Shown here: positions 63,935 through 64,000 of the stretch, piece after piece
Numbering within the stretch: the stretch's first letter is position 1
Layout of the letters: each line of letters opens with the position of its first letter
NCBI GenBank assembly: GCA_964516135.1
Contig: CAZEWN010000003.1
Coordinates: 124,001 to 188,000 of the forward strand
Reading direction: 5' to 3'
Length of the DNA stretch: 64,000 nt
From: 34-65-8 sp964516135
Lineage (GTDB): Bacteria; Pseudomonadota; Alphaproteobacteria; Sphingomonadales; Sphingomonadaceae
Position numbers and translations under genes: made by a program
The notes under the pieces: model-generated
Seen by the model: only the letters and a program-made list of their open reading frames with translations
The model's database searches: none
Told to the model about the DNA's origin: nothing

Positions 63935-64000
63935 CGATGCTCCGTATCGGCGGCGACCCGAAGAAAGCGCTGCCCCTATGGCTCGCAAGTGTTTGGCTAA

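Overview
The window is a GC-rich, gene-dense piece of an alphaproteobacterial chromosome. Gene content and order point to Sphingomonadales, probably the Erythrobacteraceae/Sphingomonadaceae group. The clues are the F0 ATPase genes (atpI-atpB-atpE-two b-type subunits) standing apart from F1, the order lapA-pyrF-trpF-trpB-trpA-accD-folC, a CpdR-type receiver, a SapC-family protein, a TIGR02300-like zinc-ribbon protein, 'IVVTG' motifs typical of sphingomonad TonB-dependent receptors, and palindromic repeats built on CCCAGC(G/T)AAAGCTGGG-like cores. No phage, IS element, plasmid backbone or CRISPR array is visible. This is core chromosome with a few accessory insertions.

Layout. 1-4.4 kb (minus): the 5' part of an M2-family peptidase, a small membrane protein, an alpha/beta hydrolase, a DsbA/HCCA-isomerase-like protein, a lipoprotein and asd. 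4.5-9.5 kb (minus): the translation block ffh-rpsP-rimM-trmD-rplS, interrupted by an oppositely oriented thioredoxin-reductase-like gene, with tRNA-Ala(GGC) upstream. 9.5-15 kb: TIGR02300-like protein, then aroA-(small membrane protein)-cmk-rpsA, and gloB. 15-18.3 kb (minus): F0 ATP synthase operon ending in a flavodoxin-like gene. 18.4-22.3 kb (minus): ydbH-ynbE-ydbL envelope lipid-transport operon. 22.4-26.6 kb (plus): radC, an ECF sigma factor, a vWA lipoprotein and a membrane-anchored TPR protein. 26.6-29.4 kb (minus): a large DUF3857/transglutaminase/TPR exported protein. 29.5-37.2 kb (plus): purB, lapA-like, pyrF, trpF, trpB, a small foreign-looking membrane gene, trpA, accD, folC. 37-46.5 kb: an AmpG-like permease, a Rieske oxygenase, rluB-like and rsmD, two paralogous secreted proteins, a UvrD/PcrA helicase and a DEAD-box helicase. 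46.6-51.4 kb: a conserved hypothetical, an FAD-linked D-hydroxyacid dehydrogenase, SapC, an N-formylglutamate amidohydrolase, cpdR and tRNA-Val(GAC). 51.5-55.6 kb: a TonB-dependent siderophore-receptor operon with a PepSY membrane protein. 55.7-64 kb: icd, a GNAT-nitrilase fusion, a CPA2 antiporter, alaS and a methyltransferase.

How the genes work together. Most loci are housekeeping: tRNA modification and ribosome biogenesis, SRP targeting, aromatic amino acid and pyrimidine synthesis, fatty acid and folate synthesis, energy coupling, and alanine charging. The parts that deserve attention are (a) the ECF sigma / vWA lipoprotein / TPR membrane-protein cluster, whose two envelope proteins both carry a long polyproline run followed by a TonB-receptor-like IVVTGS motif; (b) the antisense gene nested in the ffh-rpsP-rimM-trmD-rplS operon; (c) a low-GC two-TM gene translationally coupled inside trpB-trpA; (d) paired inverted REP sequences between accD and folC; and (e) tandem secreted paralogs of unknown function.

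Starts were revised from the longest open frames where a ribosome-binding site, a 4-bp stop/start overlap or a family-typical N-terminus favoured a shorter form. No similarity search was run. Family names rest on motifs and remembered family features.
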